A stretch of 64,000 nucleotides of DNA from Adiantum capillus-veneris (Eukaryota; Streptophyta; Polypodiopsida; Polypodiales; Pteridaceae). How positions within the stretch are numbered: position 1 is the stretch's first letter; each line of letters begins with the position of its first letter. The DNA lies in assembly GCA_014529385.2 (NCBI GenBank), contig CM043967.1, positions 129,001,182 through 129,065,181 of the forward strand. Reading direction: 5' to 3'. Shown in pieces: positions 36,371 to 47,277 of this stretch. The notes below the pieces were generated by a model that was not told the DNA's origin, searched no databases, and saw only the letters and a program-made list of their open reading frames with translations. Made by a program: the position numbers and the translations under genes.

Positions 36371-36759
36371 AGCACTTGAAGCACTTATTTTTTCTTTGTG
36401 GGAAGGGTCGCTCAGGCTAGGTCAGGGTAATGAAAAGGCATTTTTTTTCAAGGGGCCGTGGATGGAATTTTTTTCAGGGGCTGTGGACGGTGGCTGGGAT
36501 GGGCTGGATGAACGCACATCGGGAACGGCACTGCTGGACTGGATGAGCGTGTAGAGAGTGAAGCAGCGCAAAGGGTTGGACTGGTTGGCGTAGTGGGTGA
36601 AGCATGCAAATTGAGTAACTCAAAGACAGAGCGGTAGAAAGCGTTGGCCTGGCAAAGGGTGGCAGGGACAGAAGCTAAGGCTGCTGTGTGTGACCTCCCG
36701 CAGGACTGCCCCTCGCTCCAAGGAGGCCAGCGAGGTTGACTCCGGCTAGGGTTTCCCAT

Positions 36760-36760
36760 G

Positions 36761-36802
<42 letters not shown>

Positions 36803-36961
36803 GAGACCAAGCTCACTCACTAAAGGAGAGTGAAGAGAAACATCCTCTCTTAGGAGAGTGAGGACAAATGTCTTCCCATAGTTCTCACCATGTGGACAAA
36901 ACGGAGGGCTAGAGAGAAAAAAAGAGGGAGAGAGTGAGAGTTACAGGGAGCCATTGACAAG

Positions 36962-36999
<38 letters not shown>

Positions 37000-37120
37000 C
37001 CAAAATCAATACCTTAGCGAGTGAATCAAAACATCCACATTGAAGATTTCACAAAGTGGACAAAATAGAGGGTTTGAGAGAGAGAGAGAGAGAGAGGGAA
37101 AGAGAAAGAGAGAGAGGTAG
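36760..37120. repeat. GA tracts and 5' monomer units
   Basis: (GA)n at 36763-36800, 36963-36994 and 37078-37120. The intervening units at 36800-36905 and 36995-37075 share GTGAAGAGAAACATCC- or GTGAATCAAAACATCC-type blocks and GTGGACAAAA followed by GAGGG. Confidence 0.75.
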
Positions 37121-37189
37121 ATATTATTATCGTCCTCGGAGGTCAATATGACCTATGGGACCAAAGTTACATGTGATGTAGTATGTGTA

Positions 37190-37519
37190 TGGCTGATAAG
37201 TGACTCTCGATGCTCCAAAACTATGGTGATAAGAGTCGCAATGGAGAGCGCAGACTTTGGCTAGGAGAGGAAAGTGTGTAGGTCTACATCATGGCTGAAA
37301 ATGAGAGAGAAGCAAGTTTGGATGTGACCAAAATCTTAGCACTCTAGTAGTGTGTGGTACTAAGACTCTCGAACTTGCAGTGAGCATAATGTGCACATTC
37401 GATTTAACTCTTCCCCATTGCCCCAACGCCCTGTCTCATATCGAAGGAAATGGGAGCTAAACCGAATGGCTGCAATAGTGCGCATCACCGACAAGGGCAT
37501 AGGCTCGAGCATGCATGTG
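37190..37519 (-). pseudogene. LINE ORF2 C terminus (downstream of copia insertion)
   Basis: Minus-strand remains of the ORF2 C terminus, homologous to 23100-23463: HTCMLEPMPLSVMRTIAAIR, FLRYETGRWGNGEELNRMCT, then, out of frame, the His/Cys region. It joins 43054-43676 once copia is ignored. Confidence 0.78.
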
Positions 37520-37524
37520 TGATT
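37520..37524. repeat. Target-site duplication TGATT, left copy
   Basis: Pairs with TGATT at 43049-43053 on the other side of the copia element. Confidence 0.92.
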
Positions 37525-37716
37525 TGTTGGGGTATAAAGCCCAATGTGGTCGCCCAAGTAAGTGGGCGGGCCGCCAGGTATGTACACATATTTTTTTGTA
37601 AAAACCTAATAAGAACTCACTATGCTCTACACATTACAGTAGAGCGAGTTCACCATATCGTCGTGCTCTTCTTCTCGCACTCTCTCTCGCGTCGCACTTC
37701 CGCTCGTAATCCTTCA
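37525..37716 (+). repeat. 5' LTR of the 192-bp-LTR copia
   Basis: Starts TGTTGGGGTATAAAGCCC and ends CCTTCA. Pairs with 42857-43048. Confidence 0.95.
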
Positions 37717-37718
37717 AC

Positions 37719-37731
37719 TGGTATCAGAGCT
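37719..37731 (+). promoter_or_regulatory. tRNA-iMet primer-binding site
   Basis: TGGTATCAGAGCT two bases after the LTR end. Confidence 0.94.
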
Positions 37732-38786
37732 CAGATCGAGGCTCGAGGCAGCACTGCAGGAGGCTAGAGTCACCAACTCAGATTGGAGTGAAATTCGACA
37801 GGCAAAGACACGGCCCCAAATCTTGTGGGTAAGCCCAAAGGGCTTGGTGTTCTCAGAATTTCATTCTGAGGTCATCTCGGCCACCGTTCGGCTTCGACAA
37901 AGGTCTGCGCAGGTGCAGATCCGACTCTGCAAATTTGGGGTTTTTCGGCCTACGACTGCAGGTGCTGAGGATATCGACACTCCCAGAGTGTTGATTTGTG
38001 GCTGTCTACACATCGAAGGACGGCCCACAGTTCTTGGAGGCGTGTCACATACGACACAGGCGCATCTACACACAGACTATATGCGACATCCACTAGTTCA
38101 TCAGGTAGCTTGTGTTTGCTGCTGGATATTCCAAATTTCATCCTGACATTGCAGGTACTTCCACATGGGATGTATTGTCAGAGATGATGTATGTCTGTTG
38201 AGGGTTTGCTGGCTGTGAGTCACGCAGAAAACAACCGCCGCAGCGGTTACAGCATATAGTGGGAAATTTGTGGATGTATGACTTTGTGGGAAGTCTACGT
38301 ACTGTCAGATTTACTGCAGCCTTTGTTGAGGGTCGAGGGAGGTTTTATTGAGCTGGGGGATTCTCGAATGTTGAGATCCTTTCGGTGATACAGGTCTTGG
38401 AGCAATCCCTCGAGCACCCTTACATAGGCAGCTAGGATGTATTGACTGTGAGTTAGACAGTTAGGATTGCATCTTTGCTTTACTACCGTTGAGGCATTAT
38501 CGCAGTCTATGCTTACAGGGCAGTGACAGGACAGTGAGAGACAGTACAGGTGCAGGACAGGTTTACCCGCAGCTTACAGTGTCAGAGAGACAGTGTTTTT
38601 TGAGCTGTTTTTTGGTCTGTTTTTAGTACACCAGAGCCATTTTACAAAGGAGACTCTGCCAAAATTTATGCAGAATCTGAAGCTTTCTTGGTTCATTTGA
38701 CAGTTTGAAATTGGTTCAGAGGTCAGTTTACAGGGGAAACTCTGCCGAATTTTTCCCAGAAAAGTAAACTACTGTGAAGCGTAGCT
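37732..38786 (+). other. Long leader of the copia element
   Basis: About 1.05 kb between primer site and gag. It contains only short ORFs such as one at 37823-38146; a copy of part of it (37966-38178) is inverted at 1-213. Packaging or translation-control functions are likely here by analogy only. Confidence 0.7.
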
Positions 38787-41700
38787 ATGGCTAGATCACA
38801 GGACACTGCTCTTTACAATATCAAGAAGCTGGATGGAACCAATTTCCCATTGTGGAAGAAGCAGATTTGGCACGTGTTGGTACAAAAGAAGCAGATAAAA
38901 CCTATAAAGCTCAAGGGGATAAAACCAGAAGATATGGACGAAGATGAATGGAGCGAAATGGATGAATTGGCACTTTCTACCATTATGCTGACTTTGGCAG
39001 AAAGCGTTTACTTCAATGTAGCAGACGAGATGTCGGCTTATCAAGCATGGTTAAAGCTGAGTGATCTTTATGAGAAGCAGAGTGCAGCTTCACAGGTATA
39101 CTGGCTTAAGAAGCTTGTTGACTTGAAGATGAAAGAAGGGACACCTATGTCCAATCATCTGAATGAATTCAACACAATCTATAGTCAGTTGTCAGCTCAA
39201 GGTGTCAAGTTTGATGAACCTGTTAGAGCTATGTTCCTGTTGATAACATTGCCGGAAAGTTGGGAAACTTTTCGCACAGCTTTGAGTAATTCTGCACCTC
39301 CAGATGGTTTGAACATAGAAGGTGTAGAAGGAAGTCTGCTTACTGAAGAAGCCAATAGAAAGACAATGGACAAAGGCAAAGGAACAGCCTTAGTTGTCAG
39401 GGGAAGGACCAAAGAAAAGTACAAAGGTGGAAAGAGGAATCAGTCTCGTAGCAAGTCCCGCAGTGCCAAAGGCAAGAGTGACATAGAATGCTACCATTGT
39501 GGCAAGAAGGGTCACATGAAAAGAGACTGCAAAGAATGGAAAGCAGAAAAAGGCAAAGAGAAAGCTGAAGACCATGGTGAGAAGAACAAGTCCTCAGTGA
39601 AGATTCAAGAAATAAATGTGACAAACACTGTTGTAGAGGATGACAGTCTAGTGTCAGGAGACATCTACTTCTTGAAGAATACAATGGACTCAGCTCTTCT
39701 TACAGCATCTGATGGAAATGCACTGAGTGACTGGATTATAGACTCAGGGGCATCACTTCATGTGTCTCCAAACAAGGAGTGGTTTACCTCTTATGTGCCC
39801 ACTAAAGATCATGTTCGGATAGGCAATGGGCAGACATGTGAGATCTTAGGTGTTGGAGATGTTCAATTGAAGTTTCAGAATGGCTCTTCTTTCACGCTGA
39901 AGAATGTGAGACATGTTCCCGCAATTACAAAGATCTTGATCAGCACAGGTTTACTTGATGATGCTGGCTACGTCACCACTTTTGGACAAAACATGTGGAA
40001 GATATCCAAGGGTTCTATGACAGTAGCACATGGAGTAAAGTCTGGAGGACTTTACATGATTTATGTATCAAATGTCTCTAAAAATGTAATCAATGTTAAT
40101 GAGCAACCGAACGTTTCTTTGTGGCATAGCCGGCTAGGACATATGTCCAAGAAGGGAATGGAAATCTTGTCTCGTTCTGGTTATTTGCCTGGCTTTTCAT
40201 TTAATGATTTTGAATTCTGTGAACATTGTCTGTATGGTAAGCAAACACAGCAGCCACATAAGCATAGAAGCAGTAGAAGAGATACACAGTTGGCACTTGT
40301 TCATAGTGATTTGTGTGGACCTATGCCTAACCTATCTCTAGGGGGAGCTTCTTACTTTATGACATTTATAGATGATTACTCGAGGAAAGTATGGGTTTAC
40401 TTTCTCAAGCACAAGGATGAAGCGTTTAGTGTTTTCAAAACGTTTGTGACACTTGTGGAGAATCAGAGTGGCAAGAAGCTTAAATGCTTACTCACTGACA
40501 ATGGTGGAGAGTATGTTTCAAAGGCCTTTCAGGACTTTTGTGAGTCAAAAGGTATAAAACGTGAACTTACTGCTCCTTACAATCCTCCTCAAAATGGTGT
40601 TGCTGAGAGGATGAATAGGACCATACAGGAGAAGGTCAGAAGTATGTTGTCTAATGCACAGCTGCCAAATGGGTTTTGGGCTGAAGCTGTATCAACAGCT
40701 GTTCATCTTGTAAATAGATCTCCTAGCAAGGTTTTGCAGAAGGATTCAGTGCTAGAGATGGTATGGTCAGGCAAAGTGCCCTCATACAAGCATCTCAGAG
40801 TCTTTGGCTGTGAGGCATATACTCACGTTCCAAAGGAATTTAGGAACAAACTTGAGCCAAAGAGTAGAAAGTGCATCTTTCTAGGCTATGGTAATTCTGG
40901 TGAGATGGGGTACAGACTTTGGGATCCCGAATCCAGAAAGGTTGTCCGCAGCAATGATGTTCACTTTAATGAATCCAAATATCATTATAAACCAGAGAGG
41001 GTTGAGGAGATTAGAAGAGTTGTCTTCCAAGAAGATGGACCTGCACGTGCAAGACAAAATGTCAGGGCTCAAGAGGAGCAAGGATAGGATAGAGTGGAAC
41101 CACAGGTTGTGGCTAAGCTTGAGCCACCTATTGTGCATAGATTTGGACGTGTCATGCGACCTCCTAATAGGTTTCTTCCATCTATGAACTATGTCATGTT
41201 GATTGATTGCAATGAGCCTTCATGTTACAAGGAAGCAGTGCAAATGAAGGACTCCGGGGATTGGCAATTGGCCATGCAGTCATAGATGACAGCTCTGCAT
41301 AAAAACAATACATGGAAGCTAGTTAAATTACCACAGGACAAAAAGGCTCTACCTTGTAAATGGGTTTACAGGTATAAGATCACCACTCATGATAGTCAGC
41401 CAAAGTACAAAGCAAGGCTTGTTGCCAAGGGCTTTAAGCAAGAACAAGGCATTGACTTTGATGAAGTCTTCTCTCCGGTGGTCAAGATGACTACATTGAG
41501 ATGCTTTCTTGCATCGGTTGCCATATTAGATTTGGTGTTGCACCAAATGGATGTCAAGACAGTGTTCTTGCATGGTGATTTAGATGTGGAAATTTACATG
41601 CAGCAGCCAGAAGGGTTTGTTGAGAAAGGCAAGGAATATTGGGTATGCCAGTTGTTAAAGAGTCTTTATGGCTTAAAACAATCACCGAGGGCATGGTACC

Positions 41701-42767
41701 ATAAATTCCACAAGTTTATGCTTTCTCAAGGCTACAAACGTAGTGAGTTCGATCACTGTCTATATAGAAAGAAGGCTAAGGATGGCAGTTGGCTGATCCT
41801 TATTTTGTATGTGGATGACATGTTGATTGCTGGCAAGCACTTGGAAGAAATTTCAGCTTTGAAGTCAAAGATGGAAAAATCATTTGACATGAAAGACATG
41901 GGTGAGGCAAGTCATATACTTGGTATGCGCATTGAGAGAGACAGATCAAAGAAGTTGATTTGGTTAGCTCAAACAGAGTATATTGACAAGGTTTTGCAAC
42001 GTTTCAATATGGAGAAGGCAAAGGCATTGAGTGTTCCATTGCCACCATATATGAAACTTAGCAAACAAGATTGTCCTGTGTCTGAGGAAGAACAGGCTGA
42101 AATGGATAAGATTCCATATGCATCTGCAGTGGGTAGTTTGATGTATGCAATGATTGCTACTCGCCCAAACATTGCATTTGCAGTGGGAGTAGTAAGTCGA
42201 TACATGTCAAACCCAGGCAAGAAACATTGGGAGGCAGTGAAAGGAATATTGAGATACCTGAAAGCTACAAAGAGTATGCGTATATGCTATGGGAGTCAGG
42301 AGCTAAGTGTAAAGGGTTTTACAGACTCAGATTATGCAGGTGACTTAGACAACCGAAGGTCTACGTCAGGGTATGTCTTTACATTGGCTGGTGGAGAAGT
42401 ATCATGGCGTTCTAGATTACAAGATTGTGTTACTCAGTCTACTACAGAGGCTGAATATGTTGCAACATCAGAGGCATGCAAAGAATCAATTTGGATTAAT
42501 CGACTAGTAACAGATTTGGGAATCAAAGAAGAGATGCCTGTGTTATATTGTGATAGTCAAAGTGCTATACAATTGGCTCGCAATCCAGTCTATCACTCAA
42601 AGACAAAGCATGTGGATGTGAAGTATCATTTCATCAGGGAAATGCTCGAGGATAAGCAACTTCAGCTTGTCAAAGTTCACACCACAGAAAATCCTGTTGA
42701 TCTACTTACAAAAGGACTTCCTTCAGAGAGCTTTGCGCATTTTTGCAAGCAGTTAGGTGTAGGGTAG
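38787..42767 (+). pseudogene. Copia gag-pol polyprotein with two in-frame TAG stops
   Basis: ATG at 38787, one frame to 42767 (about 1326 codons), interrupted by TAG at 41085 and TAG at 41283. Gag starts MARSQDTALYNIKKLDGTNF and has a knuckle CYHCGKKGHMKRDC (about 39489-39530). Protease: WIIDSGASLHVSPNKEWF (about 39733). GAG-pre-integrase: LWHSRLGHMSKKGMEIL; integrase zinc pair CEHCLYGK; core HSDLCGPMP, FIDDYSRKVWVYF, LTDNGGEYVS and NPPQNGVAERMNR. RT: CKWVYRYKITTHDSQPKYKA, FDEVFSPVVKMTTLR and ILYVDDMLIAG. RNase H: FTDSDYAGDLDNRRSTSGYV, TEAEYVATSEA and YCDSQSAIQLARNP. All domains are full length. Without the two stops it would look competent. Confidence 0.96.
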
Positions 42768-42845
42768 TACATCACTTCTCTACATCTCTTGTATATTAGC
42801 TTGTATAGTAGCTTCTCTCACACTTAAAGTACCACATTGGACTTT

Positions 42846-42856
42846 AAGTGGGAGGT
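42846..42856 (+). promoter_or_regulatory. Polypurine tract of the copia element
   Basis: AAGTGGGAGGT directly before the 3' LTR. Confidence 0.82.
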
Positions 42857-43048
42857 TTTTGGGGTAGAAAGCCCAATGTGGTCGCCCAGGTAAGTGGGCG
42901 GGCCGCCAGGTATGTACACATAATCTTTTGTAAAAACCTAATAAGAACTCACTATGCTCTACACATTACAGTAGAGCAAGTTCACCATATCGTCGTGCTC
43001 TTCTTCTCGCACTCTCACTCGCGTCGCACTTCTGCTCGTACTCCTTCA
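42857..43048 (+). repeat. 3' LTR of the 192-bp-LTR copia
   Basis: 192 bp; the initial TG is mutated to TT, an inactivating change at the integration terminus. Followed by TGATT (43049-43053). Confidence 0.94.
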
Positions 43049-43053
43049 TGATT

Positions 43054-45443
43054 ACGATTTCCTCTTTCATCAAAGAGCATGGTTTTGTAGTTGGGTGCAA
43101 TATGGGTGGTGTAATGTATGAAGCGTGACCCACCGGATTTCTCCCAAGCCGTAATACATTGGCATTGTAGAAAAGCTTCATTCACTTGGGAGTCAATTGA
43201 AGCATCATGTAGCAAGTGTAATGCATCCCATTTCCCAAACCACTTCTTTATGATTGCATCCATCCTGTGCTCAAGATCTTGCTTTTATGCATCTTTTGAA
43301 CTTTTTTTCTTGCTTCCCATGCAATTGTAGGAAGTCGATGTGAGGGGTTTTGACGCATCTTTATCATGTACTCCACAATTCTCTCCATGCCCATAACCTC
43401 AATTGGAAGACATCCCGACTCAAGAAGTAGGAGCATATATGGTGTTTGTGTCTTCACTTGGAGAAAGTTTGTAAGAAAACGCTTTTGGACATTCTCAAAC
43501 TCTTTCCAAGTAGACTTTGAGATGCTCCCGCCCCACACTTCAACTCCGTAAAGAAGTAACGGTGTCACCAATGCATCAAAAAGATACTTCTTGAGAACCC
43601 AACACTTGATGTTTCCCGCATTACACATGTTCTCAAATGCATAATATGCTCTCTTTCCCGCTTCCAAATGACACATAGCACATTCATACCACTTGTGATT
43701 GGACGGAACCTCAAGGCCAAGGTACTAAAAGCTCTCAACAACTTCAAGTGTCTCATTGTTGCACAATGCATGGCTTCTCCTTATGGTTGGTTTTCACAAG
43801 CATAACCTTTGTTTTGGATTCATTCACAATCAGCCCACTATGCAAGCAAAAGTTCTCAAGGACAACCATAAGCTTTTGTGCATCTTCTAAAGTGTGTGCT
43901 AGAAGCACTACATCATCCATATACAACAAAATCATGATAACCACATTGCAAACAGTGACCTCTTCAATGCCTTCTTCGTGCATAAAGTCAAGTACCATTT
44001 GTTCCAATTGATTGATGCATAGACCAAAGAGAGTTGGTGACAACGGACATCCTTGTTTAACCCCAATAGTACTTACAAATTTTTTTGAAATTTCTCTTCC
44101 CATGCGCAATTGACAAATCACCTTCTCATAGATTCAAGAAACTGCAAGCATAAACTCACTTGGCACTTGGAGTTCTTCCATCCTTCTCCAAAAATTGTTA
44201 CGTGGAATCATATCAAAGGCGTTCTTAAAGTCCGCAAAACAACAATACAATCGCTTGCCTTTCAACCGACTTTCCTCCATGAGAACACGAAGAGTGACAA
44301 GATGATCAATGGTGCTATGGCATCGACAAAAACCCGCTTGTCCCTTTGTACGCTTTGTCATTCTCTTCAGCCCAATCATTCAATTTCATCTCCATTATGC
44401 ACCCAAACAACTTTTCCATAAGAGACCCAATCATTATAGTCCGGTAGTTGTTTACATTCTTTACATCCCCTCCTTTATGCAAAGGCTTAACCCAATTAGT
44501 ACTCCAATCATAAGGCATACCATGTTGAAGTGCAAGTTTGAACATATCACACATTCACTCATGGATAAAATCTCCCGTCCATTTGATTATCTCCGGCTTG
44601 ATACCTTGAAGATCTCCCGCTTTGCGAGTGGCCAAGTTCTCAAGCCCACCGCATACATCCTCAATAGTAAAAAACGAGGGCATACATGGGAGTGAACCAT
44701 AAAATGGCATCTTTTCAGCATTTGATTGCTCATATAATTGCCTACAATGTGTGTACATATCCACAAGACTCAAGTTACCAAAATTCTCAACCGCTTGCCC
44801 CTCAAGTTCTCCAAAATTTTCCACATGCATGTGCCTTTTCTTGGACTTGAAAAAGTTGTTGCTTTACTTCCCATCTTCTTCTCTTCTTTTGAATCAATGC
44901 CTTGTATGTATGAAAATGACTTTGATAGTTATCTTTGTCCATAGTTGCATCAAGCTTTATCAAGGACTTTCGAGCATCTTGACATTATTTATCAAACCAC
45001 CTTTTGCGTGATATATCTTTGTTGATACCATGGGGATGCTTTATAGCAAAGCATTCTTCAGCACAAGAACAAATAACTTTCTTGAAAGCTTCCCATTTAG
45101 TTTCCAATGGTGCTTCATATTATTGAAGCTTCTTCATCCATAATTTTTGCTCAACCATTTCAATGTACATTGGTGCCCGTTTGAACTTCATACATAGTGA
45201 TAATTTCTCTTTTCTTTGGCTGAGATTATCATCCTTAGTTGCTTCTCCACATGAAAGGTCAATACATAAGGTGCAATGGTCAAATTCCAGGGTCCACCGG
45301 CCAAACATAAAACTCTTTATGTGATACATGATGGCTTCGGAGAGTAGCATATAGTCAATCACACTGTTCCCATTATGTCTCCTACATGTAAATCCATTGG
45401 TTCCACTCCACAAAGATATACCATTGGCAATGAGCATACCCAT
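43054..45443 (-). pseudogene. LINE ORF2: endonuclease end, reverse transcriptase, C-terminal region
   Basis: Minus-strand pieces in order. 45443-45120 carries GNSVIDYMLLSEAI and DHCTLCIDLSCG, the end of an endonuclease/exonuclease/phosphatase domain. 44830-44555 and 44554-44315 have WSTNWVKPLHKGGDVKNVNN and YRTIMIGSLMEKLF, the RT entry motif. 44379-44134 has GQAGFCRCHSTIDHLVTLR and FADFKNAFDMIPR, RT block A. 44121-43753 has GVKQGCPLSPTLFGL and LLYMDDVVLLA, where YMDD is the catalytic pair. 43676-43248 has LLLYGVEVWGGSISKSTWKE and FENVQKRFLTNFLQVKTQTP. Frameshifts and stops separate the pieces. It would nick target DNA and reverse-transcribe LINE RNA. Confidence 0.9.
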
Positions 45444-45479
45444 GCTATGACTCCTTCTTTTTCTTATTCTTTTTCCTCA

Positions 45480-46349
45480 TATGCCTTACGACGCATATTT
45501 GGTTGCTTAATAGTGTGATCTTCACATACAAAAACATTTTGTATCCCTCAAATAGATCCATCTATTATCAAGGATAATCTTTTGCTTGGTCTCATCCGGC
45601 ATGGTGCATACAATTGGCCGTTCTCCCGAGTGAGGAGCTCCTTGCTTCCCCACTCTATGTGCTCCATAGACCATAACTCCAAACATGCCAAAGTGGGTTT
45701 TGAAGAAATCTTTGATAGCAATGGCAAGAGAAGGAGGTGTCTCGAGCTTCTCTTCGGTAATTCCACAAATAACAATGTTCTTGGAATGTCGCTCCCATTC
45801 CTTCAACTCCTCCACATCCACATTCTCAACATTCTTTGTTTGAACCATATCTTGCATGAGTGACGAATTAGAAACCACATTTCTACCACATAAATCAGCC
45901 CAAGACTTGTTTGTGCATACATTTTTCAGGTCGCATACATCCCGACTCATGGTGTCAAATTTCTCCTCTTTCAATACATGGTCATGCTCTACTTTGCTCA
46001 TCCACTCCTTCAAAGCATTCAAGTCCACAAGAGAGCATTTACATTCCTTCACTTCCTCTTCAAGTTTCATCAAACGTGTTGTTTGCATCTCAAGTGTCCT
46101 CTTGAGATTCTCATTCTTACCCACAAGTATCCTTAGTGTGCCATTCTCCATTGCAAGTGCTCGTAAGTCTTCGCCTTGTTTGTTTACGGTCTCTTGAAAT
46201 GATACCAAGTATGCCATGATCATGGTTTTCGATGTCGTTGGTTGGGTGGTTGTGTTGCTATCTCCACACGTAGGAGATTTTGGATCATTTTTCACAATGG
46301 TTGTGGACCTTGTTGAAGAAGAAGAACCCTTGCGAGTGACGGAAGACAT
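45480..46349 (-). pseudogene. LINE ORF1: coiled coil and RRM-like nucleic-acid-binding domain
   Basis: An open 275-codon frame (46349-45522). N terminus MSSVTRKGSSSSTRSTTIVK, Ser/Thr-rich. A heptad-repeat coiled coil spans about residues 45-140 (ENLKRTLEMQTTRLMKLEEE, KEWMSKVEHDHVLKEEKFDT). From residue 195, KNIVICGITEE, then GVMVYGAHRVGKQ and RPIVCTMPDETKQKIILDN, the RRM-like core with the A-H-R-x-G signature of L1/CR1-type ORF1 proteins. A +1 shift near 45525 would extend the reading with EDHTIKQPNMRRKAYEEKE, the C-terminal domain start. It then meets ORF2 endonuclease-end sequence, so the C-terminal domain and endonuclease N terminus are deleted. A second copy of its first half lies at 34436-34874. 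Confidence 0.82.
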
Positions 46350-46569
46350 CGTATATAAAATAAGAGATGAGAGTCAATTTTCCTAAACCTGTTCACTTTG
46401 GAAATGCTGTTACAGAAATGCCTTCCATAACTCTAAAAAAAAATTTCTTTACATCAATGTGTAGAGGTCTTCGTGCTCTTTGATTGAGGCTATAGATCAC
46501 CCAAATTGAAGTTTGGATGAAGAAGTTATGATCAAAAGAGTGAGTTGTTATCTACTAGGTCAAAAAACG

Positions 46570-46581
46570 GCTGCGTTTTTT

Positions 46582-46618
<37 letters not shown>

Positions 46619-46820
46619 GGAGAAGGGGAGAAGAGAGAGGGGCAAGTGGAGAGAGAGGTAGGGGGTGGGTAGAGTGAGAGGTAGGGGACAAGAGCAAAAA
46701 AAGGGAGGGGAAGTAGAGAGAGATAGCGGTTGGAGAGGGCATGTGGAAAGAGAGATTGATAGGGGGAGAGAGAGAACATGGAAGGAAGGGGCCGACGAGG
46801 GGGGGGGGGGGGGGGGGGGG

Positions 46821-46860
<40 letters not shown>

Positions 46861-47004
46861 CAAGCTCATTAACTTAGCAAGGGTGAAGAGAAGCATCCGC
46901 ACTTAAATTTTGACCATGTTGAAAAAAAATAAGGGATTAAAAGGGAGATATATAGATAGATAGATAAATAGAGAGAGAATCACAAGAAGAATGAGACAAC
47001 CATT

Positions 47005-47042
<38 letters not shown>

Positions 47043-47226
47043 AAAACATCCACACCAATGATTTGATCATGTAGATAGGTTCGCACAAAAAGAGAGAGAC
47101 AGAGAGAGAAAGGGGGGGAGGGGGGGATATATTGATAGAGAGAGAGGGGGATAAAACTCAGCCACTTAGAAAAAGTGAGGGAAATTATCCTCAAAAAAAA
47201 ATTGACCAAGTGGATAAAATGAGGGT

Positions 47227-47272
<46 letters not shown>
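46570..47272 (-). repeat. GA-rich tandem monomers at the LINE 5' end
   Basis: (GA)n tracts at about 46585-46612, 46825-46857, 47010-47039 and 47230-47273 alternate with 65-120 bp units. Units at 46858-46930 and 47150-47228 share CTCA...CTTAG, GTGA(A/G)G, ATCC and TTGACCA(T/A)GT...AAAAT..GGG-type blocks. This is a monomer array preceding ORF1, the place where mouse-type L1 promoters carry monomers. A run of about 25 G lies at 46799-46823. Confidence 0.68.

Positions 47273-47275
<3 letters not shown>

Positions 47276-47277
<2 letters not shown>

Larger units (their letters stand above)
35557..37120 (-). mobile_element. ORF1-only LINE-derived element
   Basis: On the minus strand: GA-rich monomers (37090-36760), a GC-rich segment (36757-36448), an ORF1-like coding part (about 36370-35681), about 120 bp of spacer, and a 3' end (35600-35557) matching the terminal 40 bp of the full LINE (TTGGTCCCATAGGTCATAT ... 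CTCCGAGGAC, then ATAAT). There is no room for ORF2. The 3' end abuts a GA tract of the next LINE fragment. The structure parallels mammalian half-LINE (HAL1-type) elements. Confidence 0.62.
37525..43048 (+). mobile_element. Ty1/copia retrotransposon with 192-bp LTRs
   Basis: LTRs at 37525-37716 and 42857-43048 differ at about nine positions (about 95% identical), flanked by TGATT on both sides. Primer site at 37719, a 1.07-kb leader, one gag-pol frame with two TAG stops, a purine tract, 3' LTR. Total 5.52 kb. It differs in LTR, leader and gag from the copia at 23675-28844, so this is a separate family. A leader fragment of the same family lies inverted at 1-213. Confidence 0.97.
37127..47272 (-). 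mobile_element. LINE with ORF1 and ORF2, split by a copia element
   Basis: Minus-strand order: GA-rich monomers (47272-46570), leader, ORF1 (46349-45480), an abrupt junction to the end of an endonuclease domain (45443), reverse transcriptase (about 44830-43750), the C-terminal region (43676-43054 and, beyond copia, 37519-37190), and a 3' end at about 37127 (CCGAGGACGATAATAAT). Both ORFs are frameshifted. The first half of the endonuclease is missing, so the copy is internally deleted. The 3' end abuts a GA tract of the neighbouring element. Confidence 0.87.

Noticed and set aside
46555-46902. Minus-strand ORF rich in Ser, Leu and Pro
   Set aside because: Translation of (CT)n and of the G run; no protein signal.
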